Assembly (NCBI RefSeq): GCF_001584335.1
Contig: NZ_LSBB01000020.1
Coordinates: 744,001 to 808,000 of the forward strand
From: Bacillus atrophaeus
GTDB taxonomy: Bacteria; Bacillota; Bacilli; Bacillales; Bacillaceae
DNA: 64,000 nucleotides
Direction of reading: 5' to 3'
The position numbers were made by a program, and so were the translations under genes. The first letter of the stretch is position 1, and each line of letters begins with the position of its first letter. Below the pieces are notes generated by a model. The model was not told the DNA's origin. It saw nothing but the letters and a program-made list of their open reading frames with translations, and did not search any database. Shown here in pieces: positions 1 to 8,910 of the stretch.

Positions 1-1
1 A

Positions 2-595
2 TATTTCCGCGATAAGGGACAAAATGTCATGTTCATGATGGATTCAGTCACGAGGGTGGCAATGGCGCAGCGGGAGATTGGGCTGGCGGCAGGAGAGCCG
101 CCGACGACAAAAGGATATACACCTTCCGTGTTCGCTATTTTACCCCGTCTTCTAGAGAGAACCGGCGCAAATGAACAAGGAACGATCACAGCTTTTTATA
201 CTGTTTTAGTTGATGGAGACGATATGAATGAACCTATAGCTGACACAGTCCGGGGGATTTTAGACGGACATATCGTATTAGACAGGGCTCTGGCGAATAA
301 AGGGCAGTTTCCGGCGGTAAACGTACTAAAAAGCATCAGCCGCGTCATGTCGAATATATCAGCACCGCACCATTTAGACGCAGCCAACAAATTCCGAGAA
401 CTTCTGTCAACCTATCAAAACTCAGAGGATCTGATAAACATCGGAGCATATAAAAGAGGGTCTTCCAGAGAAATTGATGAAGCCATACAGTTTTACCCGC
501 AGCTCATACAATTTCTAAAACAAGGAACAGAAGAATCCTCAACTTTAGAAGAAAGTGTTGCTGCATTAACCAGCCTGACAGGAAAAGGGGAATAA
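2..595 (+). CDS. fliI: Flagellar export ATPase FliI (3' part)
   Basis: This is the C-terminal part (about 197 residues) of the cytoplasmic ATPase that energises flagellar type III export. The gene is open at the left window edge, and the reading frame begins at base 2. The visible protein starts near the Walker B strand (hydrophobic VMFMMD followed by SVTRVAMAQREIG). It continues through the typical F1-beta-like core (GEPPTTKGYTPSVF, then GTITAFYTVLVDGDD) and the C-terminal helical domain that contacts export substrates and FliJ. B. subtilis FliI is about 438 residues, so roughly the first 240 are missing. The Walker A loop lies outside the window. fliJ follows after 2 bp, consistent with co-translation of these partners. 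Confidence 0.95.
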   Translation, partial: YFRDKGQNVMFMMDSVTRVAMAQREIGLAAGEPPTTKGYTPSVFAILPRLLERTGANEQGTITAFYTVLVDGDDMNEPIADTVRGILDGHIVLDRALANKGQFPAVNVLKSISRVMSNISAPHHLDAANKFRELLSTYQNSEDLINIGAYKRGSSREIDEAIQFYPQLIQFLKQGTEESSTLEESVAALTSLTGKGE

Positions 596-597
596 CC

Positions 598-1041
598 GTG
601 GCTTATCAATTTAGGTTCCAAAAGCTGCTGGAATTAAAAGAAAATGAAAAAGATCAATCATTGTCAGAGTATCAAAAATCGGTTTCTGAATTTGAAACAG
701 TTGCAGAGAAGCTATATGAGAATATGAGCAAAAAAGAGCAGCTGGAGAAAAATAAAGAAACCAAGCTGAAAAGCGGTATGAGTGTCCAGGAAATGAGACA
801 TTACCAGCAATTCGTCACTAATCTAGAGAACACCATATATCATTATCAAAAACTTGTGATGATTAAAAGAAACCAAATGAATGAGAAACAAAACGTTCTG
901 ACAGAAAAAAATATAGAAGTAAAGAAATTCGAAAAAATGCGTGAAAAACAGTTTAAAATGTTTGCTCTTGAAGACAAAGCTGCCGAGATGAAAGAAATGG
1001 ACGATATCTCGATTAAGCAGTTTATGATTCAAGGCCATTAG
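598..1041 (+). CDS. fliJ: Flagellar export chaperone/ATPase stalk FliJ
   Basis: A 147-residue, highly charged, almost wholly alpha-helical protein with long coiled-coil heptads (Lys/Glu-rich). This matches FliJ, the small stalk that sits in the FliI hexamer and contacts the export gate. The start is GTG at 598, two bases after the fliI stop; the fliI 3' end (aggaaaaggggaat) supplies the purine-rich ribosome site. There are no cysteines or membrane segments. Identity rests on position between fliI and ylxF plus the coiled-coil character, since FliJ proteins share little sequence. Confidence 0.9.
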   Translation: MAYQFRFQKLLELKENEKDQSLSEYQKSVSEFETVAEKLYENMSKKEQLEKNKETKLKSGMSVQEMRHYQQFVTNLENTIYHYQKLVMIKRNQMNEKQNVLTEKNIEVKKFEKMREKQFKMFALEDKAAEMKEMDDISIKQFMIQGH

Positions 1042-1052
1042 GAGCGAATGTC

Positions 1053-1652
1053 ATGTCGGACAAACAAAAAGAATCCGGTAAGTTTCGGTCGATTCTGTTT
1101 ATTGTCATCATTCCGCTGATATTTTTGATTATAGCGGGGGCGGTTGTGCTGTGGGCAGCTGGCGTGGATATGATAAAGCCGATTCAGGAGGCAGCCGCCA
1201 AAACACCGATTCTTAAAGAATTGGTTCCCGAAACAGAAAACAGTAAAGAAACAGCCGCAAAGCAAGAAGAAAGTAAAACAGCTGCTCTTGAAAAGACCAT
1301 CAAAGATCAAAAAAGCGAAATCAGTATATTAAACAAGGATTTAGACACAAGTAAAGCTGAAATAGACAGGCTTAACCAGAAAATTCGCTCCCTCGAAAAA
1401 ACAGCGGAAAGCCAAAGTAAGGATGAGAAAAAAACATCCGCAGCTGCTTCTGCAGAGAGTGATAAGGTCATCAGCATTTACAAGAGCATGGACAGCGGAA
1501 AGGCTGCGAAAATCATTGCACAATTAAAAGAGCAGGAAGCGCTGAAAATCTTGAATGGTTTAAGCAAAAAGCAGCTTGCAGACATTTTGACAAAAATGAC
1601 TCCTGAGCAAGCGGCAAATTATACAGAAAAAATTGCCGCCGGTAAAGAGTAG
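1053..1652 (+). CDS. ylxF: YlxF, membrane-anchored MgtE_N-like flagellar operon protein
   Basis: A 199-residue protein. The N-terminus is short and basic, followed by one transmembrane helix (about residues 12-35, IVIIPLIFLIIAGAVVLWA). A Lys/Glu/Ser-rich coiled coil runs to about residue 125. The C-terminal helical repeat (SIYKSMDSGKAAKIIAQL..., LTKMTPEQAANYTEKI) resembles the MgtE N-terminal domain. This architecture is shared with small flagellar proteins of the MotE type, which assist stator or basal-body assembly, but the exact role in Bacillus is unsettled. It lies between fliJ and fliK, 11 bp after fliJ, so it belongs to the export/hook block. Start ATG follows the SD AGGAGCG. Confidence 0.85.
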   Translation: MSDKQKESGKFRSILFIVIIPLIFLIIAGAVVLWAAGVDMIKPIQEAAAKTPILKELVPETENSKETAAKQEESKTAALEKTIKDQKSEISILNKDLDTSKAEIDRLNQKIRSLEKTAESQSKDEKKTSAAASAESDKVISIYKSMDSGKAAKIIAQLKEQEALKILNGLSKKQLADILTKMTPEQAANYTEKIAAGKE

Positions 1653-1663
1653 GGGGAATAAAG

Positions 1664-3088
1664 GTGAAGCTGCTTGAATTAGCCGGAACACGTATGCAGA
1701 CTGCAACAGGTGCTGCAGCGAAGAATAACAAAAGTGAAGCGGGGTTTTTCCAAAACTGGCTTTTGTCTGAAATCGGTTCAGTGAAACAGACAGGCGAAGT
1801 CAAGGATACTTTGACAAGCGATCAACAGCTCTTAGAAAATGCCTTGAAAAAGATCGGTGACTGGCTGAAAGCAAGTCCGGAAGATCAGGAAAAACAAACT
1901 GCAGAGCTTTTACAATCGTTGAATACATTAAAAGGAAAACAGGCGGATGAAGCAATTGTGCCGTTGCTGGAAAATCTGATGAAGATGATTAAAGCCATCC
2001 TGCCTGAGCAGACGGAAATGCAGGATGGCTCTCAACATTCTGTATCAGCTGAGTATGCCGCTGTAACAGAAGCCGATGAGATGACTGCTGATGGTTCATC
2101 TGATGAAAAGGAAAATGAGGCAGAGCAGTCCACTGACGGCGTGCTTATTTTCATCCAAACAGCCCTTTACCAGTTATTGAAGGAAAGCGACCTATCAGAA
2201 AATAAGCAGCAAGCTCAGGCCATTTACAAAAACGGCGATAGCTTTCTGGCAGCTCTAAAAGAAAAGGGTGCGTCAGATCAGCTTATCGAGGAACTCAAAC
2301 AGCAGGTGTTCACCAAACAGGAATCAGCCTCTAAGCTTTATACGATGTCCAATGCGGAGCTGAAGAGTTTTCGAAGCTTAATGGAACAAATAACGGCACT
2401 GCCGCAAAAAGGGACTAAAGATTGGAACATGGCTGAAAGTGAAATGAAAGCCTTCCTGTTGTCAAAATCATCTGACTCGTCCCAAGAGGGTAAACGTGTA
2501 TCGCTATCAACTCAGTCCTCAGCGATTGAGAGAGAAAACCGCTCACCAAAAAGCATTCAGGCAGCTGACAGCAAGCAAGGAATACATATGCTGTTTTCAG
2601 GACATCGGAGCAGCGGGATTCAGAGTATGGCGGCGCAGCTGTCTGCGGAACCACTCGCAACGGAAAGCAAACCTCTTACAGATCAAGTGATCAGCGCGTG
2701 GAAACAGATGAAATATACGCCTTTCGGGAGATCAACCGGCAGTTTTACGATTCGGCTGAATCCTGAACATTTGGGCTTTGTCACGATTAAACTGACAAAT
2801 GAAAACGGAATGTTTCAAAGTAAAATTATCGCATCCAGCCAATCGGCCAAAGAACTGCTGGAACAGCACCTTCCGCAGCTCAAGCAATCTTTGCCGAATA
2901 TGGCAGTGCAGGTTGACCGTTTCACTCTTCCGATTCAATCAGGAGATCAGCCGGTTTACGGCCAGCTTTCCGATGAGCAAAGACAGCAGCATGACGGACA
3001 GAAGCAGCAGAAACAAAAGCAGCAAACAAATGAATTCGGCGACCTTTTGGATGAGATTTCCCATGTTGAATTGGAGGAAGAGGAATGA
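1664..3088 (+). CDS. fliK: Hook-length control protein FliK
   Basis: 474 residues, close to other Bacillus FliK proteins. The N-terminal two thirds is low-complexity, Gln/Ser/Lys/Glu-rich and poorly conserved, as expected for the secreted molecular ruler. The folded C-terminal domain (about residues 345-430) carries the Flg_hook signature: ...FTIRLNPEHLGFVTIKL... followed by KELLEQHLPQLKQSL. This domain switches FlhB export specificity from hook to filament substrates. The C-terminal tail is a Gln/Lys stretch ending in an acidic HVELEEEE. Start is GTG 1664 behind AGGGGGAATAAAG. The stop overlaps flgD by ATGA, so flgD translation is probably coupled. Confidence 0.95.
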   Translation: MKLLELAGTRMQTATGAAAKNNKSEAGFFQNWLLSEIGSVKQTGEVKDTLTSDQQLLENALKKIGDWLKASPEDQEKQTAELLQSLNTLKGKQADEAIVPLLENLMKMIKAILPEQTEMQDGSQHSVSAEYAAVTEADEMTADGSSDEKENEAEQSTDGVLIFIQTALYQLLKESDLSENKQQAQAIYKNGDSFLAALKEKGASDQLIEELKQQVFTKQESASKLYTMSNAELKSFRSLMEQITALPQKGTKDWNMAESEMKAFLLSKSSDSSQEGKRVSLSTQSSAIERENRSPKSIQAADSKQGIHMLFSGHRSSGIQSMAAQLSAEPLATESKPLTDQVISAWKQMKYTPFGRSTGSFTIRLNPEHLGFVTIKLTNENGMFQSKIIASSQSAKELLEQHLPQLKQSLPNMAVQVDRFTLPIQSGDQPVYGQLSDEQRQQHDGQKQQKQKQQTNEFGDLLDEISHVELEEEE

Positions 3089-3513
3089 CGACAATTGATT
3101 CAGATTATTTACTGTCAAACATCAATAAAAAGAGCTCGTCCAGTACAAATAACACCAGTTTGGGGAAAGATGAATTTTTAAAAATCTTAATGAAACAAGT
3201 CCAAAACCAGGATCCGCTCAATCCGGTTGATGATAAAGAATTCATCAGCCAGATGGCCACCTTCTCAAGCTTGGAACAAATGATGAATCTTAACACGACA
3301 ATGACAAAGTTTGTAGATTACCAAGATCCGTTTACAACCTATGTGAACTGGATCGGCAAAGATGTGTCATGGAGTGAAGGTCAAGACGGCAAGGAACAGA
3401 CAGGTAAGGTCAGTTCTGTCAAGCACTCAAAAGGTGAATACTTTCTTGTTCTTGAAGACGGCAAAGAGATCAGTCCGTGGAATGTTACATCTGTCGGACA
3501 AACATCCAAATAA
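3085..3513 (+). CDS. flgD: Hook-cap (hook scaffolding) protein FlgD
   Basis: 142 residues. FlgD is exported to the tip of the growing hook, where it caps assembly of FlgE. The conserved N-terminal motif is clear: LGKDEFLKILMKQVQNQDP, then LNPVDDKEFISQMATFSSLEQM. This is the region needed for export and hook binding. The C-terminal tail is short, as in Bacillus (older name YlxG), and lacks the larger FnIII/tudor part seen in enteric FlgD. The start ATG overlaps the fliK stop, with SD GGAGGAAGAGG inside the fliK 3' end. Confidence 0.95.
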   Translation: MTTIDSDYLLSNINKKSSSSTNNTSLGKDEFLKILMKQVQNQDPLNPVDDKEFISQMATFSSLEQMMNLNTTMTKFVDYQDPFTTYVNWIGKDVSWSEGQDGKEQTGKVSSVKHSKGEYFLVLEDGKEISPWNVTSVGQTSK

Positions 3514-3540
3514 AAACAGAAAAAATCAGGGGGAATTGAC

Positions 3541-4335
3541 ATGTTACGTTCACTATATTCTGGAATCAGCGGCATGAAAAACTTTCAAACAAAGCTTGAT
3601 GTTATCGGGAATAACATCGCTAACGTAAATACAGTAGGATTTAAAAAAAGCCGGGTTACATTTAAAGACATGGTCAGCCAGACGATTGCAGGCGGTTCAG
3701 CAGCCGGCGCGCAGGTCGGCGGTACAAATTCGAAACAGATCGGTTTAGGATCATCAACAGGCACGATTGATACCATTCATTCTACAAGTGCAACTCAAAG
3801 TACCGGAAGAACGCTTGACTTAGCGATAGATGGTGATGGATATTTTCAAATTGATAACGGCGAGGGAACAGTTTATACAAGAGCTGGTAACTTCTATTTG
3901 GATAATGAAGGTAAATTGGTAACTGGCGACGGCTACTACGTGCAAAAACTCGGCGGAGGCGAAATTACCATTCCTAAGGATGCCCAAAACTTTACCATTG
4001 GGCCTGATGGAAGCGTGTCAATTGTAGGGGCAGGAGGAGAAAAGATAGATGGCGGTCAAATCGGTATTGTCACATTCGCAAACAGTGATGGTTTAGATAA
4101 AATCGGAAACAGCTTGTATCGTGAATCCTCAAATTCAGGAACTCCAAGCGCTGCTAATATACCGGGCGATGGAGGAACAGGAGAGCTTAAATCAGGTTTC
4201 CTTGAAATGTCCAACGTTGATTTGACAGATGAATTCACCGAAATGATTGTCGCGCAGCGCGGTTTCCAATCGAACTCGAAAATTATTACAACGTCTGATG
4301 AAATCCTTCAAGAGCTGGTTAACCTTAAACGGTAA
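3541..4335 (+). CDS. flgE: Flagellar hook protein FlgE
   Basis: 264 residues with the standard axial-protein layout. The N-terminal helix ([20 protein letters not shown]) carries the rod/hook motif ([18 protein letters not shown]). A beta-rich central domain contains [12 protein letters not shown] and YTRAGNF. The C-terminal helix ([19 protein letters not shown], then [21 protein letters not shown]) closes the protein. In Bacillus this short protein, formerly called FlgG, is the hook subunit; distal rod proteins are encoded elsewhere. Start ATG is 9 bp after SD AGGGGGAATTG. The next gene, swrD, is separated by a structured 41-bp spacer. Confidence 0.93.
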   Translation: MLRSLYSGISGMKNFQTKLDVIGNNIANVNTVGFKKSRVTFKDMVSQTIAGGSAAGAQVGGTNSKQIGLGSSTGTIDTIHSTSATQSTGRTLDLAIDGDGYFQIDNGEGTVYTRAGNFYLDNEGKLVTGDGYYVQKLGGGEITIPKDAQNFTIGPDGSVSIVGAGGEKIDGGQIGIVTFANSDGLDKIGNSLYRESSNSGTPSAANIPGDGGTGELKSGFLEMSNVDLTDEFTEMIVAQRGFQSNSKIITTSDEILQELVNLKR

Positions 4336-4376
4336 GGAGGGAGGAGAGGCGAAGGTTATCGCTTCTCCGCTGTTTT
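4334..4376 (+). promoter_or_regulatory. SD-hairpin spacer in front of swrD
   Basis: A strong ribosome binding site, AAGGAGGGA, lies at 4334-4342, overlapping the flgE stop, but 34 bp from the swrD ATG. The space between is filled by a 10-bp hairpin: GGAGAGGCGA at 4343-4352 pairs with TCGCTTCTCC at 4359-4368 around a 6-nt loop, and 8 nt then lead to ATG 4377. There is no in-frame start codon between the SD and 4377, and no purine-rich SD directly before the ATG. If the hairpin folds, the SD is brought to a normal distance from the start. The alternative is that it is simply an mRNA-stability hairpin. Confidence 0.6.
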
Positions 4377-4592
4377 ATGATTAAAGTAACCCGTCTGAAC
4401 GGCCAGCCATTTACGCTTAACGCTCTTTTTATTGAACAGATAGAATGCTTTCCGGACACCACTATCACACTGTCAAATGGAAAAAAATTTGTAGTAAAAG
4501 AGAATGAAGAAGCCGTTTTGAAAAAGATCTTATCTTTCTATCAAAAAATACAAGTATTTTCAATGGATCAGGGAGTAGAGGAAACAGAATGA
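4377..4592 (+). CDS. swrD: Motility protein SwrD (FlbD family)
   Basis: 71 residues of the FlbD/SwrD family: [23 protein letters not shown]..., then a short beta-rich stretch and a helical tail. In B. subtilis SwrD (YlzI) raises flagellar motor power, apparently by helping stator function, and is needed for swarming. It sits between the hook gene and fliL, itself a stator-associated protein, and overlaps fliL by 4 bp (ATGA). ATG 4377 is the only plausible start; see the upstream SD-hairpin element. Confidence 0.92.
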   Translation: MIKVTRLNGQPFTLNALFIEQIECFPDTTITLSNGKKFVVKENEEAVLKKILSFYQKIQVFSMDQGVEETE

Positions 4593-5011
4593 ACAAAAAA
4601 TTAATCATTATTATGCTGATTATTCTTATCGCAATCAGCGCTTTAGGGACGGCTGCTTATTTTATGGTAAGCGGGAAGCTCGGTAAAAGTGATGAGGAAC
4701 CGACCATTGACGAAATTGTCGAGTCTTCAGTAGACATAGAAGAAATAACAACGAATTTAAAATCTGATCACATCATCAGGATTGCAATAAAACTTGAGAC
4801 CGATTCAAAAAAAGCCAAGGAAGAACTGGAAAAACGGGACTTTCAGGTGAAGGATGCCATTATTACACTGCTGGCCGATACGAACGCCGATAAGATTGAG
4901 GGAGACAAGGGAAAAGAAGTCTTTAAAAGGGAATTAAAAGATAAAGTGAACAGTTATCTCCAAGAAGGAAAAGTAGAGAAAGTATATATTACCTCCTTTA
5001 ATCTGCAATAA
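4589..5011 (+). CDS. fliL: Basal-body-associated protein FliL
   Basis: 140 residues. FliL is a single-pass inner-membrane protein that surrounds or supports the stator units. One transmembrane helix is evident (about residues 4-27, [23 protein letters not shown]). It is followed by an acidic linker and an extracytoplasmic FliL domain ([23 protein letters not shown]..., ending YITSFNLQ). It overlaps swrD and precedes fliM. Confidence 0.94.
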   Translation: MNKKLIIIMLIILIAISALGTAAYFMVSGKLGKSDEEPTIDEIVESSVDIEEITTNLKSDHIIRIAIKLETDSKKAKEELEKRDFQVKDAIITLLADTNADKIEGDKGKEVFKRELKDKVNSYLQEGKVEKVYITSFNLQ

Positions 5012-5044
5012 AAACGATTTTGACAGAATACGGAGGTGAGGAAA

Positions 5045-6043
5045 ATGTCAGGAGAAGTTCTTTCCCAAAACGAAATAGATGCATTGCTTTCTGCAATCTC
5101 AACAGGTGAAATGGACGCAGAAGAACTGAAAAAGGAAGACAGCGAGAAAAAAGTGAAGGTCTATGATTTCAAACGTGCTTTGCGGTTTTCTAAAGACCAG
5201 ATCCGCAGTTTAACGAGAATTCATGATAATTTTGCAAGGCTTCTTACCACTCACTTTTCTGCGCAGCTCAGAACTTATATTCATATTTCTGTCAGTTCAG
5301 TCGATCAGGTTCCATATGAAGAATTTATTCGCTCTATACCGAACATGACCATATTAAACTTGTTTGATGTTCATCCGATGGAAGGCAGAATTATGATGGA
5401 AGTCAACCCGACTGTGGCCTACGCGATGATGGACAGGGTGATGGGCGGCATTGGAATCAGTCATAACAAGGTTGACAGTCTGACTGAAATTGAAACGAAA
5501 ATTATTTCTAATTTATTTGAAAATGCACTGGGCAATTACAAAGAGGCTTGGCAATCTATTGCTGATATTGAACCCGAAATGACGGAATTTGAAGTGAATC
5601 CTCAATTTGTTCAAATGGTCTCGCCTAATGAAACGGTCGTGGTTATTTCACTAAACACGCAAATCGGCGAAATCAGCGGCGTCATTAATCTTTGTATTCC
5701 GCATGTCGTACTCGAGCCGATTATACCTAAGCTTTCCGTCCATTATTGGATGCAATCCGAAAGAAATGAACCGAAGCCGGAAGAAACCAAGTCGCTTGAA
5801 AAACGTATCATGACAGCACAGATTCCTGTCGTGGCAGAGCTCGGCACATCTGAACTGACGATAGAAGAGTTTTTAAGTTTGGAAGTCGGGGACTGTATCA
5901 CTTTGGACAAATCAGTAACTGACCCTCTTACTGTATTGGTCGGAGACAAACCGAAATTTTTAGGACAGGCCGGCCGGGTGAATCGAAAACAGGCAGTGCA
6001 AATTTTAGATCACGACATAAGAGGTGAAAAAGATGGAGAATAA
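5045..6043 (+). CDS. fliM: Flagellar motor switch protein FliM
   Basis: 332 residues. FliM forms the C-ring with FliG and FliY and binds CheY-P. The N-terminal CheY-binding peptide is visible (LSQNEIDALLSAI). It is followed by the CheC-like middle domain (about residues 45-230, including the GGIG motif of the FliG interface, DRVMGGIGIS) and a C-terminal SpoA/FliN-like domain (LGTSELTIEEFLSLEVGDCI). ATG 5045 is chosen because it lies 8 bp after GGAGGTGAGG; the upstream GTG at 5036 falls inside that SD. The 3' end overlaps fliY by 11 bp. Confidence 0.96.
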   Translation: MSGEVLSQNEIDALLSAISTGEMDAEELKKEDSEKKVKVYDFKRALRFSKDQIRSLTRIHDNFARLLTTHFSAQLRTYIHISVSSVDQVPYEEFIRSIPNMTILNLFDVHPMEGRIMMEVNPTVAYAMMDRVMGGIGISHNKVDSLTEIETKIISNLFENALGNYKEAWQSIADIEPEMTEFEVNPQFVQMVSPNETVVVISLNTQIGEISGVINLCIPHVVLEPIIPKLSVHYWMQSERNEPKPEETKSLEKRIMTAQIPVVAELGTSELTIEEFLSLEVGDCITLDKSVTDPLTVLVGDKPKFLGQAGRVNRKQAVQILDHDIRGEKDGE

Positions 6044-7172
6044 TAGATTATCCCAAGATGAAATCGACGCGCTTCTTAATGGCAGCGGCAGCACTTCGGA
6101 GGAGCCGGCACCGGCGAAGCCTGAACTGGATTTATCAGAGATGGAGCGAGATGCGATCGGGGAAATTGGGAATATTTCATTTGGCAGTTCGGCAACAGCT
6201 CTTTCCACGCTTTTAAATCAAAAAGTGGACATTACGACGCCGAGTGTAACCGTTATATCAAAAAGTAAAATCAGCGATGAATTTCCGCATCCGTATGTCG
6301 CTATTGAAGTGAATTATACTGAAGGCTTCAGCGGGAGCAATCTTCTTGTCGTAGAACAAAGTGACGCGGCTATTATTGCTGATCTGATGATCGGAGGAGA
6401 CGGAAAGGGAGCAGATCCTTCGCTTGGTGAAATTCACTTGAGCGCCGTTCAGGAAGCAATGAACCAAATGATGGGTTCGGCTGCAACCTCAATGTCAACT
6501 GTATTCAGTAAAAAGATCGACATTTCGCCGCCTCGTGTGGAATTGCTCGATGTCAATGAAGAAAAGGGAACAGATCGTATCCCTGCTGACGAAATGCTTG
6601 TCAAAGTTTCTTTCCGCTTAAAAGTCGGGGAGTTAATTGACTCAAATATTATGCAGCTTTATCCCATTACATTTGCAAAAGATCTTATTTCAGATCTGAT
6701 GAATACAGGAAGTTCAAATGAGGATATTCAGCAAGAGGAGCCGGAAGAAACCTACGAGGCCCCAGAAGAGGCCGTCATGCCGGAGCCGCGGTTGGAATCA
6801 CAGCCGCAGCCAACGCCTAAGAGACAGGGGAAACCGAAAAAAGCAGCACCTGTACAAGTAGCGCCGGTGGAATTTTCGGCATTTGACCCGACCGAGGCGC
6901 CTCAAGCCCATTTGAATAATCTTGATATGCTGATGGATATTCCGCTTTCCATTACTGTGGAACTCGGAAGAACAAAAAGAAGCGTAAAGGAAATTCTTGA
7001 GCTTTCAGCCGGAAGCATTATTGAGCTTGATAAATTGGCCGGAGAGCCTGTTGATATTTTAGTCAACCAGCGCATCGTCGCGAAGGGCGAGGTCGTGGTC
7101 ATTGAGGAAAACTTCGGTGTAAGAGTCACTGACATTTTGAGTCAGGCAGAACGAATTAACAACTTAAAATAA
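6033..7172 (+). CDS. fliY: Switch protein and CheY-P phosphatase FliY
   Basis: 379 residues. FliY is the Bacillus-type switch subunit that fuses a CheC-like CheY-P phosphatase to a FliN domain. An N-terminal CheY-binding peptide (LSQDEIDALLNG) echoes the one in FliM. Two phosphatase motifs follow, RDAIGEIGNISFGSSA and VQEAMNQMMGSAA. Next is a Pro/Glu/Gln-rich linker (about residues 230-285), then the FliN-like domain (MDIPLSITVELGRTKRSVKEIL). The ATG at 6033 has SD AGAGGTGAAA within the fliM 3' end and overlaps fliM by 11 bp; the in-frame upstream start at 6024 would lie within that SD. Confidence 0.96.
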   Translation: MENNRLSQDEIDALLNGSGSTSEEPAPAKPELDLSEMERDAIGEIGNISFGSSATALSTLLNQKVDITTPSVTVISKSKISDEFPHPYVAIEVNYTEGFSGSNLLVVEQSDAAIIADLMIGGDGKGADPSLGEIHLSAVQEAMNQMMGSAATSMSTVFSKKIDISPPRVELLDVNEEKGTDRIPADEMLVKVSFRLKVGELIDSNIMQLYPITFAKDLISDLMNTGSSNEDIQQEEPEETYEAPEEAVMPEPRLESQPQPTPKRQGKPKKAAPVQVAPVEFSAFDPTEAPQAHLNNLDMLMDIPLSITVELGRTKRSVKEILELSAGSIIELDKLAGEPVDILVNQRIVAKGEVVVIEENFGVRVTDILSQAERINNLK

Positions 7173-7198
7173 CCAACCACAAGGAGAGAGACAAACTT

Positions 7199-7561
7199 AT
7201 GGCACACAGAATTTTGATTGTAGACGATGCAGCATTTATGAGAATGATGATTAAAGATATTTTGGTGAAAAACGGTTTTGATGTAGTAGCTGAAGCCCAG
7301 GACGGAGCGCAGGCGGTTGAAAAATTTAAAGAGCATTCGCCTGATCTAGTTACAATGGATATTACGATGCCTGAAATGGACGGGATTACAGCTTTAAAAG
7401 AAATTAAGCAAATTGATCCTCAAGCGAAAATTATTATGTGTTCTGCAATGGGGCAGCAATCGATGGTCATTGATGCCATTCAGGCAGGCGCAAAAGATTT
7501 TATCGTTAAACCTTTCCAAGCAGACCGTGTACTTGAAGCGATTAATAAAACATTAAGTTAA
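7199..7561 (+). CDS. cheY: Chemotaxis response regulator CheY
   Basis: 120-residue single-domain receiver. The acid pocket is Asp9-Asp10, the phospho-acceptor is Asp54 (DLVTMDITMPEMDG), the switch residue lies in MCSAMGQ, and the conserved Lys is in DFIVKPF. In Bacillus CheY-P promotes counter-clockwise rotation (smooth swimming), and it is dephosphorylated by FliY and CheC, both encoded in this operon. Start ATG follows SD AAGGAGAGAGA. Confidence 0.97.
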   Translation: MAHRILIVDDAAFMRMMIKDILVKNGFDVVAEAQDGAQAVEKFKEHSPDLVTMDITMPEMDGITALKEIKQIDPQAKIIMCSAMGQQSMVIDAIQAGAKDFIVKPFQADRVLEAINKTLS

Positions 7562-7575
7562 AGGGTGTACGACTG

Positions 7576-8238
7576 TTGAATAAAAAGCACTATGTAATAG
7601 CTTTCATAAGTTTTTTCATTTTGTTCAGTATGCATCCGCTTTCTGCATTTGCGGCAGATTCCGGTGATTCAACCGTAAACGAATGGTTTCAAAATAAAGA
7701 TGGGAAAACAACCGGCAAATCAGAGCAAAAGGCTGAAAAAACGAAACAAACTGTTGATGATGGGATAGAAGAGGCTTCAGCTTCTTCTGTCTCAGCTTTT
7801 GATTTTGTAAAGTTGATTTTCGCTTTGCTGTTTGTCATCCTGCTGATTTATGGATTGGTTAAGCTTATGAACAAAAGGAATCGCCTGTTAAAGCCATTTC
7901 AATATGTTGAAAACATCGGCGGCACATCTGTCGGACAAAACCGTTCAGTACAGCTGATCAAAGTAGGGAAAAGAGTTTTGGTTGTCGGTGTGGGAGATAC
8001 GATCCAGCTCCTGAAAGAAATCGACAATGAAGAAGAACGAGAGGCGATTCTCGCCCAGCACGAAGAGGCAATGAGCAGCAAAGTGGAGTGGCCGAAACTG
8101 ATGAATCCATTAAAGGGTTCTGAGAAGAAGCCGCAGCAGATGCTTCCGTCATTCTCAAAAGCATTAAAAGAGCAGCTTGAAGAGCTGAAACAAAACCGTT
8201 CTGAAGGAAAGAAGAAAGGCCCACATCACCATGAATGA
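7576..8238 (+). CDS. fliO: Flagellar export apparatus assembly protein FliO (FliZ)
   Basis: 220 residues with a TTG start at 7576 after AAAGGGTGTACGAC. A cleavable-looking N-terminal hydrophobic segment (about residues 7-27, IAFISFFILFSMHPLSAFAA) is followed by a polar linker. A single transmembrane helix sits at about 78-95 (FDFVKLIFALLFVILLIYGLV), and a cytoplasmic beta-rich FliO domain follows (PFQYVENIGGTSVGQNRSVQLIKVG). FliO helps assemble the FliP pore. The gene overlaps fliP by 8 bp. The tail is basic and His-rich (KKKGPHHHE). Confidence 0.92.
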   Translation: MNKKHYVIAFISFFILFSMHPLSAFAADSGDSTVNEWFQNKDGKTTGKSEQKAEKTKQTVDDGIEEASASSVSAFDFVKLIFALLFVILLIYGLVKLMNKRNRLLKPFQYVENIGGTSVGQNRSVQLIKVGKRVLVVGVGDTIQLLKEIDNEEEREAILAQHEEAMSSKVEWPKLMNPLKGSEKKPQQMLPSFSKALKEQLEELKQNRSEGKKKGPHHHE

Positions 8239-8896
8239 GTTCATTAATATTTTCAATTCAAGCGATCCGGATAACGTCAGTTCAACTGTGAAATTATTGT
8301 TATTGTTAACTGTATTTTCAGTTGCGCCTGGAATATTAATTCTGATGACATGCTTTACACGCATTGTCATTGTCCTGTCCTTTGTCAGAACCTCGCTGGC
8401 CACTCAGTCTATGCCGCCCAACCAGGTTCTCATCGGGCTTGCGCTGTTTTTGACTTTTTTTATCATGGCTCCGACGTTTTCAGAGATTAATAAGGAAGCG
8501 CTGACGCCATTGATGGATAACAAAATCAGCCTTGACGAAGCTTATACAAAAGCAGAGGAACCGATTAAAGAATTTATGAGTAAGCATACACGGCAAAAGG
8601 ATTTGGCATTGTTTATGAATTACGCCAAAATGGATAAACCCGAATCGCTAAAAGACATTCCCCTTACGACAATGGTTCCGGCGTTTGCCATATCGGAACT
8701 GAAAACAGCGTTTCAAATCGGTTTTATGATTTTTATTCCTTTTTTAATTATTGATATGGTAGTGGCAAGTGTCTTAATGTCTATGGGAATGATGATGCTT
8801 CCGCCGGTTATGATTTCTCTGCCCTTTAAAATTTTACTGTTTGTTTTAGTGGACGGCTGGTATTTAATTGTGAAATCTTTGCTGCAGAGCTTTTAG
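8231..8896 (+). CDS. fliP: Flagellar type III export gate protein FliP
   Basis: 221 residues with the FliP signatures in order: an N-terminal hydrophobic segment (VKLLLLLTVFSVAPGILILMT), the RIVIVLSFVR block, NQVLIGLALFLTFFIM, a periplasmic loop, and the C-terminal pair of membrane helices (FQIGFMIFIPFLIIDMVVAS, then MGMMMLPPVMISLPFKILLFVLVDGW). FliP forms the pentameric core of the export pore with FliQ and FliR. ATG 8231 lies inside the fliO 3' end, with SD GAAAGAAGAAAGG. Confidence 0.97.
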   Translation: MNEFINIFNSSDPDNVSSTVKLLLLLTVFSVAPGILILMTCFTRIVIVLSFVRTSLATQSMPPNQVLIGLALFLTFFIMAPTFSEINKEALTPLMDNKISLDEAYTKAEEPIKEFMSKHTRQKDLALFMNYAKMDKPESLKDIPLTTMVPAFAISELKTAFQIGFMIFIPFLIIDMVVASVLMSMGMMMLPPVMISLPFKILLFVLVDGWYLIVKSLLQSF

Positions 8897-8910
8897 GGTA
8901 GGTGTTAAAC

